Below, piece after piece: positions 1 to 11,168 of a stretch of 64,000 nucleotides of DNA. Position numbers and translations under genes: made by a program. The notes below the pieces were generated by a model. It was not told the origin of the DNA. It ran no database searches and worked only from the letters and a program-made list of their open reading frames with translations. Every line of letters starts with the position of its first letter. The stretch's first letter is position 1. The stretch is taken from NCBI RefSeq assembly GCF_001693385.1, contig NZ_CP016428.1, forward strand, positions 7,430,001-7,494,000. The letters are read 5' to 3'. The stretch comes from Bradyrhizobium icense. GTDB taxonomy: Bacteria > Pseudomonadota > Alphaproteobacteria > Rhizobiales > Xanthobacteraceae.

Positions 1-250
1 TGAATTCAGAGATTTCATACCTTCACTTGATAACTGGAAATCCAAAACCTCACGGCTTGGTCTCACACATTGCTGTCCGAACCCCAAGATAGAGATCTTG
101 GAGTTCCAGCTATCGAAGGTGGGTTTCCCCATTCGGAAATCCGTGGATCAAAGCTTCTTCGCAGCTCCCCACGGCTTATCGCAGCGTAGCACGTCCTTCA
201 TCGCCTCTCAGCGCCAAGGCATCCACCGAACACCCTTAAGGCACTTGATT
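1..250 (-). rRNA. rrl: 23S ribosomal RNA, 5' end only (partial)
   Basis: The reverse complement gives the conserved 5' end of bacterial 23S rRNA: a stretch reading GGTGGATGCCTTGGCGC, then GAGGCGATGAAGGACGTG and later GATTTCCGAATGGGGAAACC. The gene runs off the left edge, so only about 250 nt are present. It is the last visible gene of the minus-strand rRNA operon. The exact mature 5' end is an estimate from the conserved region and could be off by about 10 nt. Confidence 0.95.
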
Positions 251-643
251 GCTCTCATTATCAATGTCCACACACTCGGCAGAATGTTGTCTGCGCAATT
301 GCCTCAAGATCGAAATCAAAAGGCACGCACCCTCGATGAATGCTATGCGCAGCCGGACACTGATTAGAAAGACCAGCTTGCTTCGTAAGATCGAACCGAT
401 AGCGAGGCGGTCAAGCTTCGCTAAAAAGATCATTTACAACCCGATCATCTTGCGATGAGCGAGCGCCGAAATGACCTGGAGATTATGAGTGAGAGCCCGC
501 AAATTGCTTTGCAGATCCCAAACTCGGATCGATCTCCTCTTTACGATGTCAGATATCACGCATGACGCCGTCCATCCGGACTGCGCATGCGAAGTGATGT
601 TTCGCGGACGATTATTCGAGGCATCTCGATCTTCGATTTCATC

Positions 644-719
644 TGGTGGAGCCAGACGGGATCGAACCGACGACCTCATGCTTGCAAAGCACGCGCTCTC
701 CCAGCTGAGCTATGGCCCC
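644..719 (-). tRNA. tRNA-Ala (anticodon TGC)
   Basis: The minus strand folds as a 76-nt tRNA starting GGGGCCATAGCTCAG, with anticodon TGC in the loop CTTTGCAAG, a T-arm GGTTCGATCC, and an encoded 3' CCA. It sits in the rRNA spacer, 3' of tRNA-Ile in transcription order, as expected for alphaproteobacterial rrn operons. Confidence 0.97.
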
Positions 720-754
720 GTACCAGAAGACGAATGCTCCGCACTCGATCAAAG

Positions 755-831
755 TGGTGGGCCTGGGAAGACTTGAACTTCCGACCTCACGCTTATCAAG
801 CGCGCGCTCTAACCAACTGAGCTACAAGCCC
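755..831 (-). tRNA. tRNA-Ile (anticodon GAT)
   Basis: The minus strand gives a 77-nt tRNA beginning GGGCTTGTAGCTCAG, with anticodon loop CTTGATAAG (GAT), T-arm GTTCAAGTC and an encoded CCA. It lies 35 nt upstream of tRNA-Ala in transcription order within the rRNA spacer. Confidence 0.97.
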
Positions 832-947
832 CTAACGCTCCTTCCATGAAGGATCAGGGACATGCTCGCACAATCGGCTCACGCCAATGCATCGCACAAG
901 CGCCAAACCTTCGCACAGCGCTAAGCCCCTGGCGCGTGTTCGTCCGC

Positions 948-976
948 GAAGAAAGAGAAACGTAGACGGCGAAATC
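948..976 (-). repeat. distal arm of the 16S rRNA processing stem
   Basis: These 29 nt are nearly the reverse complement of 2737-2765, with four differences, at least some of which allow G-U pairs. The two arms bracket the 16S gene, so the primary transcript can fold them into the long stem cut by RNase III. The pairing is visible in the sequence; the processing role is known for rrn operons in general. Confidence 0.8.
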
Positions 977-1063
977 CCGCCAATGCAGCTCAACAATCCT
1001 GACGATTGTTGGCCACTGATGTTTCTAAAACGATCCGATAGATAGCAAGCTATCTGAAGGATC

Positions 1064-2560
<1,497 letters not shown>

Positions 2561-2736
2561 GACTTGAAACCTTGAACCGGCTGATCACAACGTTTGACGA
2601 GGTCCCACCATATATATCGCCGACGATTCACATCGCTGACGACGATGGTGTAACCTTTAAAACGTGTACCGCCGAAGTCTTTCGTCCAGCCTCAATACTT
2701 CAATACTTGCGTATTCAAGTGATCGAGACTCGCAAG

Positions 2737-2765
2737 GACTCCGCCGTCCACGTTTCTCTTTCTTC
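2737..2765 (-). repeat. proximal arm of the 16S rRNA processing stem (rrn leader)
   Basis: This lies about 180 nt upstream of mature 16S in the leader RNA and is complementary to 948-976 in the spacer over 29 nt with four differences. Together the arms form a long-range helix enclosing 16S rRNA. A TTGACA-like string at 2775-2780 next to it has no matching -10 box, so I do not call it a promoter. Confidence 0.8.
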
Positions 2766-2962
2766 ATCTTCACTTGTCAAACAGCCCGGGACCCCAGGGA
2801 TCCCACCCTTCCATCTCTGGAAGGTTCCGCGCCCACCCATCCGACGACAAATGACAACCGACTTGTATCGGCTGCTGAGTCACTCATCGTAATGAGGAGC
2901 TTACGGGGCGCGAATAGATGCCTTGGCCTCGGGGCCAATGCATCGCCGCGCTCAGTGGCCGG

Positions 2963-2992
2963 GTTATAGGCCCGCCCGATCGGGGTTGTCAA
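2963..2992 (-). promoter_or_regulatory. sigma-70-type rrn promoter
   Basis: On the minus strand a perfect -35 TTGACA (2987-2992) and a -10 TATAAC (2963-2968) are separated by 18 bp. Transcription from about 2955 would give a leader of about 390 nt before 16S. The spacer is GC-rich, which suits a growth-rate-controlled rrn promoter. It is the only close match to consensus in the upstream region. Confidence 0.8.
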
Positions 2993-3400
2993 CGCCCTTC
3001 GTCAACAAATTGTCGCATCACGTCGAAGAATTTTGAGACGCCAAGAAGTCCCTATGTTTCGGGCCTTTGGCCGCACTTGAGCCACAATCCTGCGACGTTC
3101 TGACTATAAGGTATGCATTGAATCACCGGATGCCAGTGGGGGCTGCCGGGAGTTCATCTACCCGGGACAGGCGATCTCGATGAACCCGTCGCCTTTCCCA
3201 TGCGGCCAGGAAACTTCGAGAGACCTGCTGACCATTGACGTTCGAGAGTGTGGCCGGTCTTCTTCTGGCCTCTGATTCCCGAATTTCCATGCGTGCGGCA
3301 ACGCCATGCTCCGGAATCGCTCCCTCAAAAGGGCGAAAACGTGGGGTCTGGGTCGGGCGAGGTCTTGTCGGATGTTAATGGAAATTGGGGGGACACAGGG
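2993..3400. other. divergent intergenic region, rrn to M23 peptidase
   Basis: About 400 bp between the rrn promoter and the preferred start of the peptidase gene. The peptidase frame stays open from an ATG at 3248, but this stretch is poorly protein-like. I see no RNA gene or repeat here. Confidence 0.5.
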
Positions 3401-5470
3401 TTGAGCCAGAAGGCGCCACGCGGAAGCGGCTACGGACGCGAGATCGGGATCATTGATCTCGGTCACGAGCCGCCCCTTTCCGTCGATGGCTCCGAGGCTG
3501 CGGTGATCGATCGCCGCCGTGTCTCCGTACAATGGTTTAGTGGCACCATCCTGACCGGTCTGTGCGGCGCGGCCCTCATCGGCGGCGCCGTTTTCGCTTC
3601 CCTCGATGGCGAAATGACCTTTGCCAAGGTGCCCGAGCGCGTCGAAGGCGCGCTGCGCGGTGCGTTCAGCGCCAACGATCGCACCGCTACCCTGCACAAG
3701 AGCGACCGCCTGCCGCCGCCCGGCGAATCCACCGCCTCGCGCAATGTGGTGCGGGTATCGACGGTTACCCGCGTCGGGAACCGCGACGTGATGCGGGTGC
3801 GGCCATTCGTTCGCATCTCCGGCAATCTGTCGATGACGACGAGCGATCTCAGCTCTAAAATCCCGCCGTTCAACGCGCAGCGCATGCTGACCGATGTCGG
3901 CACCACGACGCAGACGGCTTCCGAGGATCCGAACAATCCCGAGGCGGTCGAACCCGACGCCGAGGTTTCTTTTGTCACCAAAGACCTCGCAGCGGTGTTG
4001 CCGAAGGCGAAACTCTCCGCCGTGGTCGCGCTGGACGAAGTCTTGATGCGGGTACGGGATGCCGCGAATTGGCGGGGCTCGGGTGGCGTCCGCTACACGG
4101 CGCTTGCCAATGCCGCCGCCGACGCCAGCGGCGCCCAGTCCGATCTCAAGCTCGCCTACGCCACCGAAGGCAACGTCTCCGATCCCTATGCCGGCTTTGA
4201 AACCCGCATCGTGCCGGAAAATGTCACCCTGCTGCCGAAGACCAAGGATCAGATCACCGGCGGCAATCCGACCGGCGAGCGCGTTCACATCGTGAGGAAG
4301 GGCGACAGCGTCGCTTCGATCCTCCGCGACCAGGGCGCGACGCCCGATGAAGCCAGGGCGATCGCGTTGACCCTTGGCGCCCGCGGGCGCGACGGCGGAC
4401 TGAAGGAAGGCCAGAAAGTCCGCATCCTGATGGCGCCCTCGGGCCTCGGCCCTGCCGCCCGGCTGCAGCCGTATCGCGTGATCGTCGCCAACGACACAAC
4501 CGTCGAAGCCGTGGCCGCGCTGTCGGACGTCGGCAAATATGTCGCGGTCGACGTGCAGAGCATGAATACCGTCGCCGAAGCCCCCGCCGGCAAAGATGAC
4601 GACGATGACGATGAGGATGACGGCAGCGGCGTCCGGCTCTACCAGAGCATCTACGAGACCGCCATGCGCAACAAGGTGCCGGCCGCCGTGATCGAGGACA
4701 TGGTCCGCATCTATTCCTACGACGTCGACTTCCAGCGCAAGGTGCAGCCAGGCGACTCCTTCGACGTGTTCTTCGCCGGCGACGACGAAGCCACCCCCAG
4801 CACCGAAAAGACCGAGGTGCTGTTCGCTTCCCTCACCGTCGGCGGCGAGACCAAAAAATACTATCGCTTCCTGACCCCCGACGATTCCGTCGTCGACTTT
4901 TACGACGAGACCGGAAAGAGCGCGAAAAAGTTCCTGGTCCGCAAACCCGTCAACAACGCGATCATGCGATCGGGCTTTGGCGGACGCCGCCACCCGATCC
5001 TGGGCTTTACCAAGATGCACACCGGCGTGGACTGGGCGACCCCCTACGGCACGCCGATCTTCGCCTCCGGCAACGGCGTGGTCGAGAAGGTCGGCTGGGA
5101 AGGCGGCTACGGCAAATACGTTCGGCTGAAACACAACAACGGCTATGAGACCGCCTACGGCCACATGTCGGCCTTCGCCAAGGGCATGGAGCCCGGCAAG
5201 CGCGTTCGCCAGGGCCAGGTGATCGGCTTCGTCGGATCGACGGGCATGTCGACCGGCGCCCATGTCCACTACGAAATCCTGGTCAACGGCCGCTTCGTCG
5301 ACCCGATGCGCGTCAAGCTGCCGCGCGGCCGCTCGCTCGAAGGCTCACTGCTAACGAGCTTCGAAAAGGAGCGCGACCGTCTCGACGCCCAGATGAGCAA
5401 CCGCGGCACCTCGGCGCGGGTTTCCGAAGCCACCGGCACCACGCCGCAGACGCGCCAGGTCAGCCGGTGA
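3401..5470 (+). CDS. M23 family peptidoglycan metalloendopeptidase with LysM domain
   Basis: This is a membrane-anchored murein hydrolase of the lysostaphin/NlpD-EnvC type. With the TTG start at 3401 it has 689 residues: one membrane segment near residues 47-67, a LysM-like region near 295-340 (VHIVRKGDSVASIL), and a C-terminal M23 domain from about 525. The zinc ligands are seen in HTGVDWA (near 539) and HVHYE (near 620), so it is probably an active endopeptidase. I chose TTG 3401 because GGGGGGA lies 8 nt upstream and the protein then begins with sensible sequence; an in-frame ATG at 3248 would add 51 unlikely residues. A run of nine Asp/Glu residues near 398-410 forms a charged linker. It stands alone on the plus strand, divergent from the rRNA operon. 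Confidence 0.9.
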   Translation: MSQKAPRGSGYGREIGIIDLGHEPPLSVDGSEAAVIDRRRVSVQWFSGTILTGLCGAALIGGAVFASLDGEMTFAKVPERVEGALRGAFSANDRTATLHKSDRLPPPGESTASRNVVRVSTVTRVGNRDVMRVRPFVRISGNLSMTTSDLSSKIPPFNAQRMLTDVGTTTQTASEDPNNPEAVEPDAEVSFVTKDLAAVLPKAKLSAVVALDEVLMRVRDAANWRGSGGVRYTALANAAADASGAQSDLKLAYATEGNVSDPYAGFETRIVPENVTLLPKTKDQITGGNPTGERVHIVRKGDSVASILRDQGATPDEARAIALTLGARGRDGGLKEGQKVRILMAPSGLGPAARLQPYRVIVANDTTVEAVAALSDVGKYVAVDVQSMNTVAEAPAGKDDDDDDEDDGSGVRLYQSIYETAMRNKVPAAVIEDMVRIYSYDVDFQRKVQPGDSFDVFFAGDDEATPSTEKTEVLFASLTVGGETKKYYRFLTPDDSVVDFYDETGKSAKKFLVRKPVNNAIMRSGFGGRRHPILGFTKMHTGVDWATPYGTPIFASGNGVVEKVGWEGGYGKYVRLKHNNGYETAYGHMSAFAKGMEPGKRVRQGQVIGFVGSTGMSTGAHVHYEILVNGRFVDPMRVKLPRGRSLEGSLLTSFEKERDRLDAQMSNRGTSARVSEATGTTPQTRQVSR

Positions 5471-5622
5471 ACCTTCGATAACATATCTGGAAGGCCGGCA
5501 GGACTTCTCACGCCGCGCGTCGGACTTGTGGCAGCACTCTGCGCAAGCGCCCGACGGTTTCGTTTGCCAAACCTCCCGCCGCGACAAATACTGCCTCCCA
5601 TAAAATCCGTGGGAGGTACGTC

Positions 5623-7248
5623 ATGACGAGCAGGCTTGCACTCGCAGCCACTGTTGCGGCGATTGTTTTTGGATACGCGGCTGGCGCATCGTCGCAGACC
5701 TATGAGGTCACCAAGCTGGTTCCGGGCTCGGCGTTTCATGGCGTGCACGGGCTCGGGGTCGACAAGGCCGGCCGCCTGTTTGCCGGCAGCGTCGCGGGCG
5801 CCGCGCTCTACGAGGTCGATCGCGCGAGCGGCACGGCGAAGATTGCGGTCCCCTCCCCCGAAGGCATGTCCGACGACATTGCGTTCGCACCCGATGGCAC
5901 CATGGCATGGACCGCCTTCCTCACTGGCGATCTCTATTCGCGTAAGGGCGATGGGCCGGTGAAGAAACTCGCCTCCGGCCTGCCCGGGATCAACTCGCTC
6001 GCCTTCCGCAAGGATGGGCGGCTGTACGCGACGCAGGTGTTTCTCGGCGATGCGCTGTACGAGATCGATGTCGACGGGGTGAAGCCGCCGCGCAAGATCA
6101 TGGAGAAGATGGGCGGCCTCAACGGTTTTGAATTCGGGCCGGACGATAGACTGTACGGCCCGCTGTGGTTCAAGGGCCAGGTCGCCAGGGTCGACGTCGA
6201 CAAGGCCGAACTTTCCGTGGTCGCCGACGGCTTCAAGATTCCGGCCGCGGTCAATTTCGATTCCAAGGGCAATCTCTGGGTGGTCGATACCGCGCTCGGC
6301 CAGTTGGTGCGGGTCGATCCGAAGACCGGCGCGAAGAAGATGGCCGCCCAGCTCAAGCCTTCGCTCGACAACCTCGCGATCGATGACAAGGACCGCATCT
6401 TCGTCTCCAACATGGCCGACAACGGCATCCAGGAAATCGATCCCCAGACCGGCGCGGCGAAGCAGGTCATATCAGGCAAGCTGGCGCTGCCCGGCGGCAT
6501 CGGCGTCGTCTCCGACGGGGCGAAGGATACGATCTACATCGCCGACGTCTTCGCCTACCGCACCGTGGACGGCGCAACCGGCGAAGTCTCCGAACCGGCG
6601 CGCATGCATGCCGACGGCGTGACGCTGGAATATCCGATGAGCGCCACCGCCAAGGGCGACGACGTGCTGCTGTCGAGCTGGTTCACCGGCACGGTGCAAC
6701 TGATCGACCGCAAGACCGGCAAGACCAAGGAGATGCTGCACGGTTTCAAGGCGCCGCACGACGCGGTCAAGCTCAGTGACGGCTCCATCCTCGTCAACGA
6801 GCTCGGCAGCAAATCGCTGGTCCGCGCCAGCGGCGAGCATGGCAAGGACCGCACCGTGGTGATCGGCAACCTCGAAGGCCCGGTCGGCCTTGCCGCCGGA
6901 TCGGGCGGCACAATCTATCTGACCGAAGCCTTCGCCGGACTGGTCGCGAAGGTCGAAGCCAACGGCGAGAAAACCGTGGTCGCGAAGGACCTGAAGGGAC
7001 CCGAAGGCATTGCAATGGCGCCCGACGGCAAGCTGATCGTCGCCGAGGTCGGCGCCAGGCGAATTGTTCAGATCGACCCGGCCAGCGGAGCCGTCACTGA
7101 AATCGTAGGCAACCTGCCGATCGGATTGCCGGCCGCGCCCGGCGGCCTGCCGAGCAACATTCCGACCGGCGTCGGTGTGGGAGCGACGGGGACGATCTAT
7201 TTCTCGTCGGATATCGAGAACGCGATTTACAAGGTGGTGAGGAAGTAG
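5623..7248 (+). CDS. secreted SMP-30/NHL-type beta-propeller protein
   Basis: A 541-residue exported protein. The N-terminus is a clear signal peptide (MTSRLALAATVAAIVFGYAAG, cleavage after about ASS). The rest consists of repeated blades of the SMP-30/gluconolactonase/NHL type, with recurring patterns such as PDGTMAWTA, KDGRLYATQ, SKGNLWVVDT, DDKDRIFVSN and PDGKLIVAEV spaced about 40-50 residues apart. Such propellers are lactonases or ligand-binding scaffolds; no substrate can be named from sequence. The gene has GGGAGG 8 nt before its ATG and appears to be transcribed alone. A periplasmic location is inferred. Confidence 0.8.
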   Translation: MTSRLALAATVAAIVFGYAAGASSQTYEVTKLVPGSAFHGVHGLGVDKAGRLFAGSVAGAALYEVDRASGTAKIAVPSPEGMSDDIAFAPDGTMAWTAFLTGDLYSRKGDGPVKKLASGLPGINSLAFRKDGRLYATQVFLGDALYEIDVDGVKPPRKIMEKMGGLNGFEFGPDDRLYGPLWFKGQVARVDVDKAELSVVADGFKIPAAVNFDSKGNLWVVDTALGQLVRVDPKTGAKKMAAQLKPSLDNLAIDDKDRIFVSNMADNGIQEIDPQTGAAKQVISGKLALPGGIGVVSDGAKDTIYIADVFAYRTVDGATGEVSEPARMHADGVTLEYPMSATAKGDDVLLSSWFTGTVQLIDRKTGKTKEMLHGFKAPHDAVKLSDGSILVNELGSKSLVRASGEHGKDRTVVIGNLEGPVGLAAGSGGTIYLTEAFAGLVAKVEANGEKTVVAKDLKGPEGIAMAPDGKLIVAEVGARRIVQIDPASGAVTEIVGNLPIGLPAAPGGLPSNIPTGVGVGATGTIYFSSDIENAIYKVVRK

Positions 7249-7534
7249 GCGCATTACCAGCAACGGGTCTGTTGTGTAGGACTATTTCCTTAGTTATCGG
7301 AGCGAACCCTGCCTTTGGGCTATCCGGGGCCGAACAGTCTGCATGCCCCCGGCAAATCGATTGGCCGGGCCTGGTGAACTGGCTTGGCACGCCGCAGCCG
7401 ACGGCCCGTACCTGCCACGGGGGCAATCGCAGCACCCCGGCGGTTTCATTAATTTGCGTCCCGCCGCAGCCCCGATGGAACCCGAACGGCCGTTGCCCGG
7501 TTGATTAACTGGCAAATCTTCAATGGAGGATGCC

Positions 7535-7894
7535 ATGGAGAATTGGAGCAACGCAAAACTGTGCGACGTCGCGAACTTCGTCCTCGGCGCGGTCCTGTTC
7601 TTCTCGCCCTGGATGTTCGGCTTCGACGCTGGAGCGGCTTCCGGCAACGCCTATGTCACGGGTCTCGCAATCGCAATTCTGGCGATCGCGGCGCTGGCGG
7701 CATTCGCGGTGTGGGAGGAGTGGCTGAACCTGATCGTCGGCCTGTGGGCGCTGGTATCGCCTTGGGTGCTGGGCTTCCAGGGGACCACGGCGATGACGGT
7801 GCACGTGTTGATCGGCGCTGCCGTGGCGGTGCTGGCGGCGATCGAAATCTGGATCATGACGCAAAATCCGCCGCGGCTCACCACGGGCCGCTGA
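7535..7894 (+). CDS. SPW repeat membrane protein
   Basis: A small hydrophobic protein of 119 residues with four predicted membrane helices arranged as two similar halves. Each half carries the signature of the SPW repeat family: FFSPWMFGF near residue 25 and LVSPWVLGF near residue 74. The family's function is unknown. I chose ATG 7535 because GGAGGA lies 4 nt upstream; an ATG at 7523 is itself in front of that ribosome-binding site. The 285 bp upstream of it hold no gene that I can support. Confidence 0.85.
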   Translation: MENWSNAKLCDVANFVLGAVLFFSPWMFGFDAGAASGNAYVTGLAIAILAIAALAAFAVWEEWLNLIVGLWALVSPWVLGFQGTTAMTVHVLIGAAVAVLAAIEIWIMTQNPPRLTTGR

Positions 7895-7971
7895 AGCGCC
7901 TTGCCCGCGCACCGCCCGCCGCATGCTGGCGGCGGGCGGTTGTTGGCGCGACGTGAAGGGAACGAGCAGCA

Positions 7972-8235
7972 ATGAACCGCATTACCCGGGACGACGTCAT
8001 CAAGGCAGTCAGCGGGGCTGACGAAGTCACGATCGCCCAGATCATCGGAACCGGCGCCACAGTAGATGAGCTGGCGGAGGCTCAAGCCTGGATGGCCAAT
8101 GACGAGCCGATGCTGAATGCGGGCCGGCCGCTGGCGACCGGCCGGGTCCGCGAACTCGTGGATATATTGACGGAGCTCGAGCCCGAGGACGACGATCCCG
8201 GCGAGCCGGGGCCTGCCGTCAGTTCAACGGAATGA
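7972..8235 (+). CDS. small acidic hypothetical protein
   Basis: An 87-residue protein that I do not recognise by name. It begins MNRITRDDVIKAVSGADEV, has a predicted helical middle (VDELAEAQAWMANDEPML) and ends in a strongly acidic tail (ELEPEDDDPGEPG). No signal peptide or membrane segment is seen. It follows the SPW gene by 77 nt on the same strand and ends just before a shared terminator, so the two may be co-transcribed. Codon use matches the neighbours, which supports a real gene. Confidence 0.65.
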   Translation: MNRITRDDVIKAVSGADEVTIAQIIGTGATVDELAEAQAWMANDEPMLNAGRPLATGRVRELVDILTELEPEDDDPGEPGPAVSSTE

Positions 8236-8256
8236 TGCAGCCACGGAACCCCTAGC

Positions 8257-8291
8257 CGAAAGCCCCGAACCTCCCGTGTTCGGGGCTTTCG
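8257..8291. terminator. bidirectional terminator hairpin
   Basis: A perfect 14-bp stem (CGAAAGCCCCGAAC paired with its complement) with a 7-nt loop lies between two convergent genes, the small acidic protein and clpB. No long U-run follows on either strand, so its strength is uncertain, but placement and symmetry fit a shared terminator. Confidence 0.7.
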
Positions 8292-8306
8292 CGTTGGTGT
8301 AGCGCC

Positions 8307-10946
8307 TCAATTCAGCTTCCGCTTCGGCACCGGCGCTTCGAACTGCGCGATCTCCGCGGTCTGCGCGGCCTTGCCGTTGAAGGTCAGCACATTGCCTTCG
8401 CTCGAGATCACGACACGGTCGCCGTCGGCGATCTCGCCGGCGAGGATCATCTCGGCCAAGGGGTCCTGCAGGTTGCGCTGGATCACCCGCTTCAGCGGGC
8501 GGGCGCCGTAGGCCGGATCCCAGCCCTTGGCGGCCAGCCAGTCGCGCGCCGCAGCATCGAGCGTCAGCGTGATCTTGCGATCCTCCAGCAGCCTCTGCAG
8601 GCGAGCGAACTGGATCTCGACGATCCGGCCCATCTCGCTCTTCTGCAAACGGTGGAACAGGATGATCTCGTCGACGCGGTTGAGGAATTCGGGCCGAAAA
8701 TGCGCCCGCACCATCCCCATCACCTGTTCGCGCACCGCCATCGTGTCCTCGCCTTCCGGCTGGTTCACCAAAAACTCCGAACCGAGGTTCGAGGTCATGA
8801 TGATCAGCGTGTTGCGGAAGTCGACGGTGCGGCCCTGGCCGTCAGTCAGCCGGCCGTCGTCGAGCACCTGCAGCAGCACGTTGAAGACGTCGGGATGCGC
8901 CTTTTCGATCTCGTCGAACAGCACCACCTGATAGGGCCGCCGCCGCACCGCTTCGGTGAGCGCCCCGCCCTCGTCATAGCCGACATAGCCGGGAGGCGCG
9001 CCGATCAGCCGCGAGACCGAATGCTTTTCCATGAACTCGGACATGTCGAGGCGGACCATCGCGGTCTCGTCGTTGAACAGGTACTCGGCCAGCGCTTTCG
9101 TCAGCTCGGTCTTGCCGACGCCGGTCGGGCCTAAGAACATGAACGAGCCCATCGGGCGGTTCGGGTCCTGCAGCCCGGCGCGCGAACGGCGCACGGCGGT
9201 TGCCACCGCACGCACGGCTTCGGCCTGACCGACCACGCGCTTGCCGAGGCTGTCCTCCATCTTCAGGAGCTTGTCCCTTTCGCCTTCCAGCATCTTGTCG
9301 ACGGGAACGCCGGTCCAGCGCGACACCACCTGCGCGATGTGGTTGGCGGTCACCGCCTCCTCCATCATCTCGCCCACGTCTTCCTTGGCTTCGATTTCGG
9401 CGAGCTTCTTTTCGAGTTCGGGAATCCGGCCATAGGCGAGCTCACCGGCACGCTGGAATTCGCCGCGGCGCTGGGCATTGGCGAGTTCGATGCGCAAGGT
9501 GTCGAGTTCGCTCTTCAACTTCTGCGCGTTCGACAGCTTGTTCTTCTCCGCGCTCCAGCGCGAAGTCAGGTCGGCCGATTGCTTCTCGAGCTCGGCAAGT
9601 TCCTTTTCCAGGGTCTGCAGGCGGGTTTTCGAGCCGAGATCGGTTTCCTTCTTCAGGGCCTCCTGCTCGATCTTCAGCCGGATGATTTCCCGGTCCATCG
9701 AATCGAGCTCTTCCGGCTTGGAATCGACCTGCATCTTCAGCCGCGCCGAGGCCTCATCCACGAGGTCGATGGCCTTGTCGGGCAGGAAACGATCGGTGAT
9801 GTAGCGGTTCGACAGTGTGGTCGCGGCGACCAGTGCGGAATCGGTGATGCGAACGCCGTGGTGCTGCTCGTATTTGTCCTTCAGCCCACGCAGGATCGAG
9901 ATGGTGTCCTCGACCGTCGGCTCGGAGACGAAGATCGGCTGGAAACGCCGTGCCAGCGCGGCGTCCTTCTCGACATGCTTGCGGTATTCGTCGAGCGTGG
10001 TTGCCCCGATGCAGTGCAGTTCGCCGCGCGCCAGCGCGGGCTTGAGCAAGTTGGACGCGTCCATCGCACCGTCCGCCTTGCCGGCGCCGACCAGCGTATG
10101 CATCTCGTCGATGAACAGGATGATCGAGCCTTCGGCTGAGGTTACTTCCTGCAGCACCGCCTTCAGCCGCTCCTCGAACTCGCCGCGGTACTTGGCGCCT
10201 GCAATCAGCGCCCCCATGTCGAGCGACAGCAGTTTCTTGTCCTTCAGGCTCTCGGGCACGTCGCCGTTGAGGATGCGCAGCGCCAGGCCTTCGACGATGG
10301 CGGTCTTGCCGACGCCCGGTTCGCCGATCAGCACGGGATTGTTCTTGGTGCGGCGGGAAAGCACCTGGATGGTGCGGCGGATTTCCTCGTCCCTGCCAAT
10401 GACTGGGTCGAGCTTGCCGTCGCGCGCGGCTTGCGTGAGATCGCGGGCATATTTCTTCAGCGCGTCATAGGCGTTTTCGGCCGATGCGCTATCGGCTGTA
10501 CGACCCTTGCGCAGCGATTCGATTGCCGCATTAAGGTTTTGCGGCGTGACGCCGCCCTTGCTCAGAATGGTACCGGCCTCGCCGCTCTTCTCGAGCGTCA
10601 GGCCGAGCAGCAGCCGCTCGACCGTGACAAAGCTGTCGCCGGCCTTCTCGGCGGCTTTTTCCGCCGCGTCGAAGGCGCGCGCCATATCGGGGGCAAGATA
10701 GATCTGCCCGGCGCCACTGCCCGAAACCTTCGGCAGCTTCTTCAGCGCATCCTCGGTGGCCTTGAGAATGGCGCGGGAATTACCGCCGGCGCGGTCGATC
10801 AGACCGCCGGCAAGCCCCTCGCTGTCGTCCAGCAGCACCTTGAGCACATGCAGCGTCGAGAACTGCTGGTGACCGTCGCGCATGGCGAGCGATTGCGCAG
10901 ACTGGATGAAGCCGCGCGCCCGCTCGGTATATTTTTCAATATTCAT
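8307..10946 (-). CDS. clpB: ATP-dependent chaperone ClpB
   Basis: ClpB is a cytoplasmic hexameric disaggregase that works with DnaK to rescue aggregated proteins after heat stress. The 879 residues show the full family plan: N-terminal Clp repeat domain ([20 protein letters not shown]), first AAA+ module with Walker [10 protein letters not shown] near residue 207, the long middle coiled coil near 410-530 ([19 protein letters not shown]), and a second AAA+ module with Walker [11 protein letters not shown] near 608. I start at ATG 10946, with GAGGGAAG about 8 nt upstream; a further ATG-frame extension of 14 residues is not family-like. The gene is divergent from the MOSC gene across about 220 bp. 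I looked for a heat-shock sigma-32 promoter and did not find a convincing one. Confidence 0.97.
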   Translation of the reverse strand: MNIEKYTERARGFIQSAQSLAMRDGHQQFSTLHVLKVLLDDSEGLAGGLIDRAGGNSRAILKATEDALKKLPKVSGSGAGQIYLAPDMARAFDAAEKAAEKAGDSFVTVERLLLGLTLEKSGEAGTILSKGGVTPQNLNAAIESLRKGRTADSASAENAYDALKKYARDLTQAARDGKLDPVIGRDEEIRRTIQVLSRRTKNNPVLIGEPGVGKTAIVEGLALRILNGDVPESLKDKKLLSLDMGALIAGAKYRGEFEERLKAVLQEVTSAEGSIILFIDEMHTLVGAGKADGAMDASNLLKPALARGELHCIGATTLDEYRKHVEKDAALARRFQPIFVSEPTVEDTISILRGLKDKYEQHHGVRITDSALVAATTLSNRYITDRFLPDKAIDLVDEASARLKMQVDSKPEELDSMDREIIRLKIEQEALKKETDLGSKTRLQTLEKELAELEKQSADLTSRWSAEKNKLSNAQKLKSELDTLRIELANAQRRGEFQRAGELAYGRIPELEKKLAEIEAKEDVGEMMEEAVTANHIAQVVSRWTGVPVDKMLEGERDKLLKMEDSLGKRVVGQAEAVRAVATAVRRSRAGLQDPNRPMGSFMFLGPTGVGKTELTKALAEYLFNDETAMVRLDMSEFMEKHSVSRLIGAPPGYVGYDEGGALTEAVRRRPYQVVLFDEIEKAHPDVFNVLLQVLDDGRLTDGQGRTVDFRNTLIIMTSNLGSEFLVNQPEGEDTMAVREQVMGMVRAHFRPEFLNRVDEIILFHRLQKSEMGRIVEIQFARLQRLLEDRKITLTLDAAARDWLAAKGWDPAYGARPLKRVIQRNLQDPLAEMILAGEIADGDRVVISSEGNVLTFNGKAAQTAEIAQFEAPVPKRKLN

Positions 10947-11168
10947 CTTTTTGCTTCCCTCGGCATGCCGCTCCCACCCCTGAGGCATGATTGCGGCATC
11001 TTCATTGGGTATCCGCGGACCGCATTGACATTCCTCAACCGGCCGCAGTCGTCGCCCGCTTTCCGCGGCTTGCCTCGAATGTGGGCATCGCGGGGGAAAA
11101 ACGGAAGGTGCTCACTCACAAATTCGGGAACGGTTGGCGAAAGCCGCAGGAATCCCTTAAGAAGCCGC

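Noticed and set aside
2775..2780. Second TTGACA near the rrn leader
   Set aside because: No -10 box lies at proper spacing, and the site borders the processing stem; the promoter at 2963-2992 is much better.
4594..4630. Asp/Glu run in the M23 peptidase as a calcium-binding repeat
   Set aside because: It is a simple acidic tract without the spaced residues of EF-hand or RTX motifs.
3158..5269. 703-residue minus-strand open frame
   Set aside because: It is antisense to the M23 peptidase gene, has no family motif and a skewed Gly/Ala/His composition typical of high-GC antisense frames.
10947..11060. Possible sigma-32 heat-shock promoter for clpB
   Set aside because: The closest TTGAG and CCCAAT strings are over 20 bp apart, outside the usual spacing.
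10431..11168. Upstream extension of the MOSC frame
   Set aside because: This part is antisense to clpB and has no MOSC similarity; the real start is ATG 11169.
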